Assembly: GCA_003255025.1 (NCBI GenBank)
Contig: QANY01009317.1
Span: 62,001 to 126,000 of the forward strand
Reading direction: 5' to 3'
Source: Datisca glomerata
Lineage: Eukaryota > Streptophyta > Magnoliopsida > Cucurbitales > Datiscaceae
DNA: 64,000 nucleotides
Part shown: positions 9,976 to 21,460 of the stretch, piece after piece
Numbering within the stretch: position 1 is the stretch's first letter
Layout: each line of letters starts with the position of its first letter
Made by a program: the position numbers and the translations under genes
The notes under the pieces: generated by a model
What the model was told of the DNA's origin: nothing
Database searches by the model: none
The model's input: only the letters and a program-made list of their open reading frames with translations

Positions 9976-12567
9976 TCTGCAAACAAACTCTCAATGAAAT
10001 TTACAGCACAAAAATATACGAAAGTAAAAGTAAGAATAGAGAATAAGAACTTACGAAAAAGTTTGTTTGTATTCACTCTTGCATGTTTTACGAGATGATA
10101 TTCACCCCTATTTATAAATGAGAGCCACTATTCAAATATGGAATATTCTCCATTCGTTACGCTTTATTTGGGAAGTTGAGGAGGACACCGCTAGGGAATA
10201 TTCTGGAATATTACTATTTCTTAATAGCTTCATCTCCTCCGTTCATCCCCATCTATCGGCTATTATTAATTGGGCATGTCTCTTGTTCACTGATTAGCTC
10301 AGAGTTGGCCACGCGGCTGCCACATAATAATATAGGTACCGTCTAGTCATTTTTGCTAGATTAGAAATTTCTAGATTTAATCGGACAATCTAAATAGACT
10401 AAAGTATTTATGTCGTAAGGGTGTCATTAAAAGAGGATCTTGATCCTATATTAGGAAGACATGTCGATGTCAATAGCGAGCATGATTTTCAATTAGGTTA
10501 TAAATCATATTATATTTTTTTTCTAAATTTGGACGTCATGGACTTATGAATAATTTATTTTGCACAAACTTTAAATATGATCATCTCATGTAAAATCTGT
10601 GTAAGGTAATCTAGTGGTACCGAAATCAAAACATGTATGGAATAGGTGTAAAAAATTATCAGAACTATTATATACTACATGTATAACGTGAGAAACGTAG
10701 TTCACCGAATCTTCATTTGTGGAATGAGTCAATAATTCAAATACCAAGAAACAAATTCATCTAAATATGATGTCAGTATGATAACATGCATGTGATCTAA
10801 AACTAATAAATGAGGAAATTGGACCCTATTGAAAAATTGTTTGGTACATTTTATGAATTGATGAAAAATGCTTCAAAATTTCCTATTTGTTGGTGGAGGA
10901 CGGACATGATTTTACATATTGAACCATAGCAAAAAGCTGTGCAATAATGTTTTTTTAGATGAGTAATTCTCTCTCTATCTACTTGATTTAATAGTTGAAA
11001 GCTCGATCAAAAGTTACACACAAATATCGGAATGATAAAAGGCACCAAGTTTCATTCAAATGGGTTTTTATATAAATGGGGAGGTAATTGTATCACCTTT
11101 TCAAGTTGTTGATTGCAAATCAAAAGTTTATGTAGGTTTTAGTGTTTTCACCTCAAGAGTAATTATAAGTGACGAAAGGTAACTAATAAATTGTCTCATT
11201 TTTAATACATGTACTTTGTACACAAATTTAACTAGTTTTTAATTTAATCTATAAAGTTATAAATCATTAGTATGAGACCCTCCGCAAATTTATGTAAATT
11301 ACTTTTGTTGTCACACATATAAATGGTTGTGGTCTACTGCAAATATAAGATGAGTTTTGTGTAGTGTTGGATGTGTAAGTCAGTACGTGTAAGTTATCTG
11401 GGTAAAGAAAATATAAAATAACGAATGCTGATGGATAGTGAAAAAAAACATCGGTGATTTTTCTCTTTCAGTAAATCTATTTCATTTAGAAATTTACCGT
11501 ACAACAAAATCAATTGAAAATATTATTTGTTTATCTTGAATTCGTCTAGATTATTATCTGTAACTAATGTGGGATTTCTAACCTAGCATGTTCATAAATG
11601 TACATGCTTTTTATAGCATCATAAGATTGGACAAAGACTTTTTAAAGAAAAGCTATATATGTGAACAGGGTTGGTTAGACAATGTTCCTCAACTACACAT
11701 CATGAGAAACTTGACTCCCTCCATATCAAACATTTGGTGGCAGATTTATAAAAGAATTGATTCATTTAATGTGATGTTCAATATTTCCACTTCATAGACT
11801 TAAGAAAGACAGTGCCTCTGATGCTTAGCTTTTATTGCACATGTTGTGACTGAACTAATATTGTCATGTCCACTCAATTTCTCTTTCTTTCTTGCCTTTA
11901 TTTTTTGAAAAATAGATGATGAGGGTGCATACTCATCACTTGTCGTGAAGCATTTATATATGTGAGTATTTTTAATCAAAACATAAATGAGTTTGTTTCA
12001 TTATATCAGAAATGAGCATCACCAAAATTTGCTAGTAATGTCACTAGCTTGTCAATCTTGAAACAATAGTCATCTAGGTTTATTCTGATACCGAATAATC
12101 ATCTAGGTTTGTTAGTCTCAGACTTTAATTTGATGACCAAACTAGCAATGAAAGTGTACAGTTACAAACACCAAATTATTAACAATATAATGGTTTGAAG
12201 GTTTGATGTCTAATGAAAGAACTTGACTGTTACGTTTTAAATTATTCCAGAACTTGATTAAAAAAATTATAAATATAATGTATTAAATTAATCATCACAA
12301 TAGCATACCATAAAAAATTATACGAACCACATTGTCGTGATTTGTAAACTAACACAATGTAAATAATTGTTTCTAGGATGATTAGACGGTTTTTGGGTGA
12401 TTGGTCCATCGTCTCTTTGTTATCTGCCTCATCTATAATACTGATTATTCAACTATCTTAGTTTTTAGTACGTTTTTCGACAAACAACGATATATGTGGT
12501 AGTAAGGTCATATCTAGCTCACTATTAAAGTACAAAACGATATTTTTTTTTTTTGCAAATAGACAAT
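9976..12567. other. Non-coding stretch; LTR/promoter-like segment at about 9976-10400
   Basis: No convincing gene. Read on minus, about 10400-9976 looks like a retroelement promoter/leader: GC-richer sequence, a TATA-like TTTATAAATAGGGG near 10105-10120 and a T-rich leader running into the gag of copia B. It has no matching partner LTR in the window. An 11-bp word AAAAGTCTGCA occurs twice at the junction (9927 and 9971). From 10400 to 12567 the sequence is AT-rich; a 69-codon plus-strand ORF at 11588-11797 has no recognisable motif and I do not call it a gene. Confidence 0.4.
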
Positions 12568-12639
12568 CCAAAAGTAAAGAAACGTAAACATGAGAGAACA
12601 TAGTGCTTAGGGAAGAAGAAGACACTACAACAAAAAAAG

Positions 12640-12990
12640 GCTTAGATGACGGTGAAAATCTATCATCAAAATTCTTTAATGACGGGCAAGTGACTGTCAT
12701 CTACCGGGTTGTCACTAACGGGCTGTCATCTAAACTCATTTTACTAAAAACTGTCATCAAAAGGTGTCGGCAAAACACATTTGATGACGGAGAATCCTCG
12801 TCAGTATAGGTGCCATAAAATTACCATTAACGATGGAGATTTGTCATCATTATAGGTATCGCAAAAATACCTATAATGACGGGGAATCTCGTCATTATAG
12901 GTGCCACAAAAATACTTATAATGACGGGGAATCCCCGTCATTAAAGGATCATTTAAAAAAACTGTCATGGAAAAGTAAAAACCTGTTTTC
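12640..12990. repeat. CACTA left subterminal repeat array
   Basis: Repeated short words TGACGG(GG) and (A)CTGTCAT, with several longer copies built as ATAATGACGGGGAAT followed by a complementary CCCGTCATTA, alternate over about 350 bp. Short inverted copies form local hairpins (for example 12920-12945). Related words recur near the right terminus at 17930-18130. Confidence 0.75.
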
Positions 12991-13230
12991 CCATGACAGT
13001 TTATGTCCAGCACAACTAATGCATTTAAAGTATTTTTTTTACCATATCGCAAAGAGAATTAATTACTATATTGCTACAACACTGAGAGCGCCCACATTCT
13101 ATCGACGCATGCCAAACAGGATCAGTTTACGATAGCCAATGTTTTAATTATCAACAGGGAATAACTTATGCTTATAACCAAGCAAATGAACCAGTGTAAA
13201 ACGAAGGAAGATAAAAATGGAAAGAATTAC

Positions 13231-13325
13231 CCCACAATAATCACTGCCAGCTCCAAAGTGAACTCGAAAGTCTACATCATGCCACCGTGGTAGATCATCT
13301 TCCTGTTTACCATCACCGTTGGTAC
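13231..13325 (-). pseudogene. Exon-like segment of unknown origin in the CACTA element
   Basis: On minus, a TTTCAG acceptor precedes an open segment including KQEDDLPRWHDVDFRV and HFGAGSDYCG, ending at a GT donor (13230). Codon-like composition and plausible splice sites suggest an exon, either captured from a host gene or belonging to the element. I do not recognise the family. Confidence 0.4.
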
Positions 13326-14225
13326 CTGAAAGCATATATACACTGGTAAATTACTATTGATGCATATATTTGCAAACTTGCATCACATCAACTAGAGAGT
13401 AACCAAATGAATTAAATATTAAATATAATTGGATTTTGTGCATCATCCTAATAGAGGAGAATGACGTTGTTATGTTTCTAAATAGCTTGAGTGTAAATTA
13501 AAAATAAAGAATTCGGTTAGGATCTGGGAGACATTAAGCTTAGACCAAATCGAGAAGAAAACATATCAGCAACTTTAACATCTCATTCTAGTTAAAAGTA
13601 AAACTCTGATACTTCCCAACTCCTACAACTTATAAGGGAAAAGTAGAATTAAATTGGAGAGCGAACAAGTTCTTGAATGTAAATGAAACATATAGCTGAA
13701 GGCAGTTTGTTAAAGCTCTATTCTCAGATATCAATGAGAATCGAAATTTCCATAGAAGCTATCATTCATCTCCACTTAAAGTTAAAGTCTTTATAGGTGG
13801 GTATTTTAGTATTCTTTGAATAGACCTAACAAGGAAAGAGTAGATAAATTGATATCACCAAAGGTAAATCATTTATCTCCAGTGTATTGCATCATTGAAT
13901 GACAAACACTAATATATTTACTTATATGGAAGTATCTATTGAGATTGATTTATAAAAATTTGATGCACCAACTCAAATATTGTCTGATGTGTAGATGAAA
14001 GACATATGAAATATTTAATATGATAATGATATGACACTTGAATTATAACTTAAGGACTCTAATGGTCAAACCACTAGTTCTCCCCAAAAATTATCTATCA
14101 CTCACTAAACATTCTCATACTTGACCAATTGACCTGATTAACAATTTGATAAGGAAAACAAGCCAGACTCTTCACACATTTTCTCCATATACCAAATGCA
14201 TTTTTCAGATCAACTTGGCACTTAC

Positions 14226-14330
14226 TTTCTCTCATTAGAGCTTGGTTAAAATCCATATCGATGATACCAAGAGTTAGACTCCTAGCCAACTTCAGCTGTT
14301 TGTGTTCAGAAGGATTCATCTTTGCCACTT
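14226..14330 (-). pseudogene. Second exon-like segment of unknown origin in the CACTA element
   Basis: On minus, acceptor ATCCAG precedes a 105-nt segment encoding EVAKMNPSEHKQLKLARS followed by LTLGIIDMDFNQALMRE, then a consensus donor GTAAGT (14225-14220). The peptide looks like ordinary soluble protein and has no match to transposase motifs known to me. It lies 3' of the aspartokinase exons on the same strand but does not match aspartokinase or homoserine dehydrogenase as I know them. Confidence 0.45.
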
Positions 14331-14920
14331 CTGGATCCAATACAATAACAATAACATTTGTCGAAGCTATTGGAGATGGTAATAAGAAATTAGCTCATGA
14401 TTCCTAAATGTTAGAGAAAACATAAGTTATCAAAGCATAAGTTAAATGTGAAAATGAATTTTAACAACCAGTCTTACTGAATTGGACTACTAGTTATATG
14501 ACTTATAAATACAGCTAAAAACCAAGAGTTCAAGAACTTATATGGCAGCATTAATACGAAGTACAAAAGAATCCAAGAGTTCTAAATGCATAATGAAGGG
14601 CTTCAATTAAGATATTGGAATTAAGTTGCATCCAGAACATCATCTATCTACTTGCATGAGAGGCAATTTTCTATCAATTGCAATAGCTAGTTGATTTATA
14701 GTAATCTATTACTGAAAAAATACATAAAAGTAAAATCTATATACAGATAAACAAATGATACCAACTATTTTGTTAATATATTATGCCATACATATATTTC
14801 AAAACAATAATTTAAGAAGTAAAGATTGTATGACTACTGGCATGGTACCTGAAAAATAACGCGATGTTCAAAACTACGGAAGTCAACAATAAGAGTTTTG
14901 AGGAGGCGATTTTTTTTATA

Positions 14921-15441
14921 CCTATGTATATTGCATGAAACATAGCCTTAAGATTATTGATGTCATGATGCAACTGCGATAAGAAACTAGCAAAACATCC
15001 CCATCAAGCAAATTAGTTGTTGTTGCTTTATGTTTTTCTAGAACAACTTTCAATGCAGAAATATAAGACTCATCTCGTGACTGAGCCTTGCAAATCAAAT
15101 CATACATCATATCTGTCACTTTTGACGTAGCAGAGATGACTACTAACTTCCTTTATGAATCATCCCTAACAATTATATCGACAACATTCTTAATTCTTTG
15201 CGAGCTACCGACACAGGTGCCACCTAAAAAACTAAACATTACATTTAGGTAACTGAACTTTTTCTGTAGACTTCTTCAGCGAAAAATCTGATGATAGCAC
15301 AAAATTGAAGTTTACAAATGTAGTGAGACTGGATCACAATCCTTTTTTCAAGTATATGGGGTATGAAACTGACCTGCAGCAGTGGCAGATACACATAGGC
15401 GTGGTGTTTCACTTTTACCCAACTTGGAAACAGAGTCAAAT
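14921..15441 (-). pseudogene. AKHSDH: Captured fragment of bifunctional aspartokinase-homoserine dehydrogenase (three partial exons)
   Basis: Three minus-strand exon pieces keep plant AK-HSDH order. 15441-15374 encodes the end of the plastid transit region (SKLGKSETPR, VSATAA) between AG and GT sites. 15287 to about 15236 encodes STEKVQLPK, then breaks off; the WSVHKFG coding sequence with the start of the next intron is deleted. 15223-14921 encodes GTCVGSSQRIKNV, SKVTDMMYDLI, LEKHKATTTNLLDGD and HHDINNLKAMFHAIYI, followed by a GT donor. Known plant AK-HSDH enzymes catalyse the first and third steps of the aspartate pathway in plastids. This copy is dead: a stop (15153-15155) replaces the Glu before RKLVV, there is a frameshift after LLDGD, and the catalytic Lys of KFGGT is lost. 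The monofunctional lysine-sensitive aspartokinases differ clearly in this block. Confidence 0.88.
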
Positions 15442-18419
15442 CTGAAATCATATTACATAAGGAAAAAAAATTACCAGTATAAAGGAGAACTCAAATTATA
15501 TAATCCTCATCCCCCTCATCCCACAGTAGTTATATAATATAACAACAAAAAACAGTAGTTGTATAATATAGCATACTCAATTGCTCTTCAATATTCTCAG
15601 ATTTACAATATTCAGAAGTGGCAAACAACACTCATTATGACAATAACTAGTTATTTTTCTACCACACCGCCAATCTACCCATAGGCATTACTTAGAAGAT
15701 ATATTTTAAACAAGAATAATACTTCTAAGAATTCATTTAAATTAGTTTCAGCAAATATATTTGCCGAACAAGTCAAATATCTCCTCAAGCACTTATCTCA
15801 AACGACTGATTCCAATTCCAAATTTCTTCCACAATTTATGTACACTACAATGCTCATGAACATACAAATTAAGTTGGGGACCGACCGTGATCATAAATTT
15901 GCCAACATTCTTAATTCCTTGCACAATCCCTTTTTATTGTGATCATCAAATATCTTCTCTGATGTTATGTCTTAAAGCGTAACCAACATGGTCTCGAGAA
16001 TGCCTAGCCCTACCTGGTTTGTGAAAGTGAAAACTGATAGTGCCTACAAGGACCGATAGTTTTAAATTTAAGTGTTCAAAAATGGGTAAGGTAGAATCTA
16101 AATGTAATCATTTTGTACTATCAGATGCAAGATCCCTCCACTAAATGATTGACTGTGATTATATCATGAGCTTAATGTTCAACCGTTCATCTTTAGAAAA
16201 AGAACATTATACAAGAATCTTGGCCTAAAATAAGTAAAGACAAGACTTACTAAACCAATTTCTTCACATCAAACGTAGTAGGAATTTAATATCAATTTGC
16301 TGCTCAATACATAGAACACAAAGAACTAAGAGGAAAAATGACTGAAATTAACGAAATGAAATAGAATGCAGCAATGGCAAAGTACAAATTCACCAAATAC
16401 AACAGTAAACTTGAACCAAATAAGCAGAAGCACTATCATGAGAAAGTAACTTTTGAGAGAAAGCCATTACATTTTATCAGTAAAGTCATAAAATGTAATC
16501 AGGCTCTTAATGTTTTCATTCTTGTGATATTCTACCGCCAATGATGAAAGCAATTCTACAAATATTAAACATGCTAGAAGCTAAAAAAGGAAGTCAAGAG
16601 AAAAATAATGGGAAGAAAAGGTAGCTATATAACAACAAAAAATTTCAAACAACGTGATCAAATCTAACAAGGGGGCTTAACATTTCTAGAATTTCTTGTT
16701 TAACTACAGAAAAAGGGGAACTCAAAGTCACACATTTTAAATTACAAGTGCTACAACAAATACAAGTTAGAATTGTAAATCTATATACATCTACATCAAA
16801 ATAAGAAAAATCTAAATTACGCTACATAACATATAAAATCTTAGAGCTTTTGAGTGCTTACATCCAACCAAATCCTCCAAATAATAGTATTTCAAAACAG
16901 GATCCTAACTTTAGGTTTGTTACTACTAGTGTAAGAGATTGCAAGCTTACAAGCTGAGAAATGGAAGGGCTTGACATCCAAGATCCTCTTCATCATGAAA
17001 ATCAACATCAGAATCATCTTTAAAGCCCGGCAAAATCATGTTCTTGAAAACCCAAAAAATTGTATGCCCTCAACCCAACGTAAAACGGTCCTGAACAAAA
17101 TTAAAAATCCATAACTGAACAGAACCCAAATAAAATCAAACTGAAAGACATCAGATTCACAAACCCTAAGTGTGCTTAGGTATTTGAAATTCATAAACCC
17201 TTAGTTTTTGCCAAAGTGGTTAAGAAATCAATTTGAAATACTTAGAAACCTTAAATATTTCAATCATAGATTTGAGCATCCCCCAAAGCCAAAGTAACTC
17301 TCAATTACAATTTTCTCTTTGAAAGCACAACCACTAAATTAAAGTTACCCTGAGAAATTGGTAGTATGTTTTAGTGAGGTAGCATCTAGCGATGGAACCT
17401 TTGCCTCTAGACTATTTCCCCTCCTCTCGAAGAGAATAATTGAGTGGGAAAAGAGAAAATGATTTTGAAACATAACCCTCCATTAGAATAAGAGGAAGAA
17501 TCAGTTAAAAATATAGAGAGAAGATACGAAAGAGAAGAGAGTGGCGAGAATCTCAAACCCTTAGCTATAAAAACTAAACAAAAATGCCATGTTCTAAAGT
17601 CAACTCCTCAGCTCCAAGAAATAAGGCAGAACCCACCACAAGCCCATGCTCTAAGCTGAGCTTTCAGGGGGAGAATCAACAACTCACAATCGCCACTGAA
17701 ATCGCACGAAGAACTGATGAATCTATGGCGAGCTTTGATGAGTCTAGTGGCAAGCTCGACTTCTCTAGTGGTGCGAGCTAGGGCTCTGTGAGAGAGAGAT
17801 GCGAGAGATGAGAGACTTAGGGTTTGAGAGATAAAGATAATGTTAGGGTTATGAGTAATGTTAGGGTTATGAGAAATTGGTACTATATAGATGGCAGCTT
17901 TATAATTAAAATAAAATTTTAACCATGACAGCTACTATTATATCTGTCATCTTAAAAAGATAAAAACTTTTAATGATAACTAATCAAATAATTGTCATAA
18001 AGGTAAACATTTTATGTCAGTTTAAGTAAAACGGTCATGTTAACTCAAAAATAGAATTACCTATTCCAACATCTTTTTCTATGATAGGTTTAACAAAATT
18101 ATCATAATATCTTTTTTTGCCTGTCATAGTAGCCAATCTTTGTAGTAGTGAGAAGAAAGAAATGGAGCTGCATAGACCATGTGAAAAATCTCATTATTTT
18201 AACAAATAAATAGATTATATATATATAGACAACAATCTTCACTAACTAACTTAACATAATCTAACTAAAACTAACAGCTCATTAATCAACTAATTAATAT
18301 GTAATTACTATATGCTTAGCATGGTAATTACACTTAATATCAAACTGAGTAGCCAACTGCCAAGTGGCTATGTTACTGAGCTGGCATCCTTATCAGCATG
18401 AAGACCATCCTTATCATCC

Positions 18420-19031
18420 CCCCTCAAGCCAAATGAGGTGGCAAGTACTTGAAGCTTGCCCTTAACAAAGTGAAAACGCGTCTCACGAACGACTTTTGTA
18501 AGCACATATGTCGTCTGATCATTAAAGGGAAAAATTGGATGTCAATAATTTTGTTGATTACCCGATCATGAAGAAAATGAAGATCAACTTCAAGATGCTT
18601 AGTTTGAGCATGTAATACAGGGTTGGCCGTAGAGAAATAGCACTGGGATTGTGACACCATATGATTGGAGTAGTGGAAAAAGAAAGATAAAACTCATTCA
18701 AAAGTGAAGTGATGCACATGATTTCAGTAGTAGCATTGGACATAGCTCGATATTCACTTTTTGTACTTGAGCGAGCAACTACCTGTTGCTTCTTGGAAGA
18801 CCATGAGATGAAAGAGGAGCCAAGAAAGACAACAAAATGAGTGAGCTGGTTTAACGAGGATGCCATCATATAGAGTCCCTTTAAAATATCTAAGAAGCGT
18901 TTACATGCTTTCCAATGTGACTCCTTTGGTGTTTGAACAAATTGGCTAAGTTTATTCACTATAAACGCAATGTCTGGTCGAGTGATCAACAAGTACGAAG
19001 GCCCGAAGTGTACTTCTGTACAAAGTAACAT
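18420..19031 (-). pseudogene. copia C RNase H
   Basis: Minus-strand reading of the polyprotein end: TRPDIAFIVNKLSQFV, SHWKACKRFLDILKG, then [19 protein letters not shown] and KSEYRAMSNATTEIM, the standard WSSKKQxxVARSSTEAEYRALA block with the catalytic Glu. It ends before the polypurine tract at about 18425. Substitutions and shifts downstream of 18700 degrade the last His-rich motif. Confidence 0.85.
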
Positions 19032-20130
19032 CTGAAATGACTAGAGTAGCATCATGAAACAACTTGACATAAGAATTACTAGGGCTAGAGCAAGGTTTAA
19101 AGTGAATCACATTAGATCTGTACAATAAATCTATGATTTATCATGCTTGAGAAAGGTGAAAACCAACTATTTTTCTAACAATCTCCATGCCCAAGAAATG
19201 ATGTATTGTACCAAGATTCTTGAGAGCAAATTCTTTATTCAGATCAGAAATAAGACTTTCAATGTGAGAACAGCTGCTTCATGTCACTAGTATATCATCA
19301 ACATATACTAGTAGGATAAGTGTGCAAGCATGTTTATTATAGTAGAATACATAAGTGTCTGAGACAGTGTAATGAATTCCCAAGTAAGTAATGCTGACTT
19401 GAGCCTTTCATACCATGCTCTTGGTGCCTGTTTAAGGCCATAAAAGAGCTTTCCCTAGGTGATAGACATGGTTAGGATCGTGAACACCAACAAACCTTTG
19501 TGGTTGGGCCATAAAGATATATTCTTCAAGCTTTCCATTTAAGAAAGCATTATTAACATCCAATTGGTACACATGCCAGTTAAAGGAAGCTGCAAGAGTA
19601 AGTATTATTATGATTGTAGTGGGTTAAACAACATATGAAAATGTCTCAGTATAATCAACACCAGGGGTTTGATGAAACCCCTTAGCTACCAGATGTTCTT
19701 TATGTCTCTGAATAGATCCATCTACATTGAATTTCAACTTGAAAATCCATTTATTACCAACCAAACTCATTGCAGGATTTTAAGGAACTAAATCCCATGT
19801 TTTATTCTGCATAAGTGATTTATATTCTTCATCCATAACATGCTTCCAAGGTTCACAGGACAAGGCTTGGCTAACTGATGTGGGGATGGACAAATTAGGG
19901 TTGGTGGAAAGGGTATGCTTTGAAGTAAGAAAAGCTTTTGGCTTTACAGATCCTATTTTAGATCTGGTAATCATGGGATGAGAAGGACAAATCTGTTTAG
20001 GGAGAGTGTTTACAGGCTCTTTAGATAAAGAAAGAGGGTTTTCAGAATTAGATGTGGTGTTTGAGTCAAGGAAAGGAAACTGAATAAGAGGAATATGATT
20101 CTGGTTAATGTGTTCTCCTACCATGTCAGT
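19032..20130 (-). pseudogene. copia C reverse transcriptase and linker
   Basis: The linker and start of RT are open at 20124-19780 (MITRSKIGSVKPKAFL, then MDEEYKSLMQNKTWDLVP, the usual opening MxxEFxALxxNxTWxLVP). The palm region with NAFLNGKLEE lies near 19530-19560 (read through a frameshift). The YVDD box is intact at 19294-19305. Stops between the pieces show a dead copy. Confidence 0.85.
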
Positions 20131-21460
20131 ATGATTAAGTGAAGGACAAATTAAATTTACTGAATTTAAAATAGGTAAAGAGGCAGAGACATTACCAGAA
20201 TTGGACCTGTTCCTAGAAGCAAGTGAAAGAGTCCCTTGAGCTTGTTGTGAATTGATAGGAGAAGTTGCAACCTGTATATAATTTATTGTGCTAAACTAAA
20301 AACTAACAGCAAGAGAGTTGTTAGAAAGAAATTGACAGTGAGTCTTTTTGGGAAAACCAGATTGGAAAGGGAATGACTTTTCATTAAAAATCACATTCTC
20401 AGTGATGTACACTCTACCAGAAGGATGAAGACAAAGATATCATTTATGAGCTGGAGAGTAGCCTATGAAGACACATAGTTCATTTCTGAATTGGAGTTTG
20501 TTACTGTTGTAAGGTCGAAGATATGGGTAACACTCACAACAAAGGGTTTAAGGGACTTGTAATCTGGATTTTTTGTTAAAGAGAGTTTGAAAGGGTGATA
20601 AACCAGACAAGGTAGCTGCGGGAAGTCTATTAATGAGGTAAGAAGAAGTGAGAAAAGCATGCCACCAAAAAGATGCAGGCATACCAGAATGTGCAAGGAG
20701 TGTAACACCTATCTCCACCAAGTGCCTATGTTTGCGTTCAGCCCTGCCATTTGTGCTGTGAGAATGGAGACATGTGTGTCTAAAATGAATCTCATATGCA
20801 AGTAAGAATTGTTCAGAGGCTCTATATTCCCCTCCCCAATCAGATTGGACCGTTTTGATTGTAGTAGAGAATTGATTTTTTATTAAAGCTTTGAACTATT
20901 AAAAAGCTTTAAAGGCTTCTGATTTCAATTTAAGGGGATATATCCAACTAAACCTGCTAAAATCATCAAGAAAGAGTATGTAATATTTATAACCATCTTT
21001 AGAATTTACTGGAGAAGGCCCCCATAGATCAGTATGGATCATTTCAAGAAGGTCTTGAATCATGAAAATTTGATAATGGATGAGGTAGAGTGTGACTCTC
21101 CCCTTTGGGACAGACAGTGCAAAACATATTATTTAAACCAATAACTTTAATATTGCATTGATTCAACACTTGGGAGAAAAATTTATCATTTGGATGTCCA
21201 AGTTTAATATGCCAAAGATGTAAGTGAGGTGGAGAACAAGTTTCAGAAACACTTTTATTTCCTTCATCACAGATTGCAGAAAATGCAACAAGCTTACAAT
21301 TATTGAAACTAGGAGTATTTACAGAATGATACAAGATATCAGACCTCTTAGTAAGTTGTTGAGAGTGTGACTCAGTGACTTTACAATTGGAATTAGAAGA
21401 CATAAATGAACTAAACTTAGAAATACGACTAAGAACATTTGGAAAGAACTTATACATCTC
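20131..21460 (-). pseudogene. copia C GAG-pre-integrase and integrase
   Basis: The GAG-pre-integrase motif LHLWHIKLGHPNDKFF is at about 21180-21230, followed by CTVCPKGESHTLPHP, the Cys pair of the integrase zinc finger. The integrase core follows at about 20700-21040 (EMIHTDLWGPSP; SDWGGEYRA-like block; NGRAERKHRHL near 20730-20755). The 20130-20460 stretch is a Ser/Asn-rich linker. Multiple frames are involved. Confidence 0.82.

Larger units (their letters stand above)
12623..18150. mobile_element. Non-autonomous CACTA (En/Spm-like) transposon with captured gene fragments
   Basis: Left end CACTACAACAAAAAAAGG; the right end is CTTTGTAGTAGTG, whose complement is CACTACTACAAAG. The flanks show AGA target duplications (12620-12622, 18151-18153) inside a GAA run; the uninterrupted 5' LTR of the host copia supplies the empty site. 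Subterminal repeats of TGACGG/CTGTCAT type, in both orientations, fill 12640-12990 and recur near 17930-18130, as in CACTA elements. I see no transposase; instead there are exon-like segments on minus, including aspartokinase exons. The subterminal repeats presumably bind the transposase of an autonomous relative. Confidence 0.9.
12573..18416 (-). repeat. 3' LTR of copia C, split by the CACTA insertion
   Basis: LTR sequence occupies 12573-12622 and 18154-18416 (about 313 bp in total), matching the 320-bp 5' LTR at 22939-23258. On minus it begins TGATAAGGATGGTC at 18416 and ends CTTTACT at 12573. The CACTA element (12623-18150) lies between the halves. Confidence 0.93.

Noticed and set aside
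11588..11797. 69-residue plus ORF as a gene
   Set aside because: No motif, no splice context and AT-rich surroundings; probably chance.
17836..17875. GTTAGGGTTATGAG direct repeats, telomere-like
   Set aside because: Only two short copies inside the CACTA right half; not a telomeric array.
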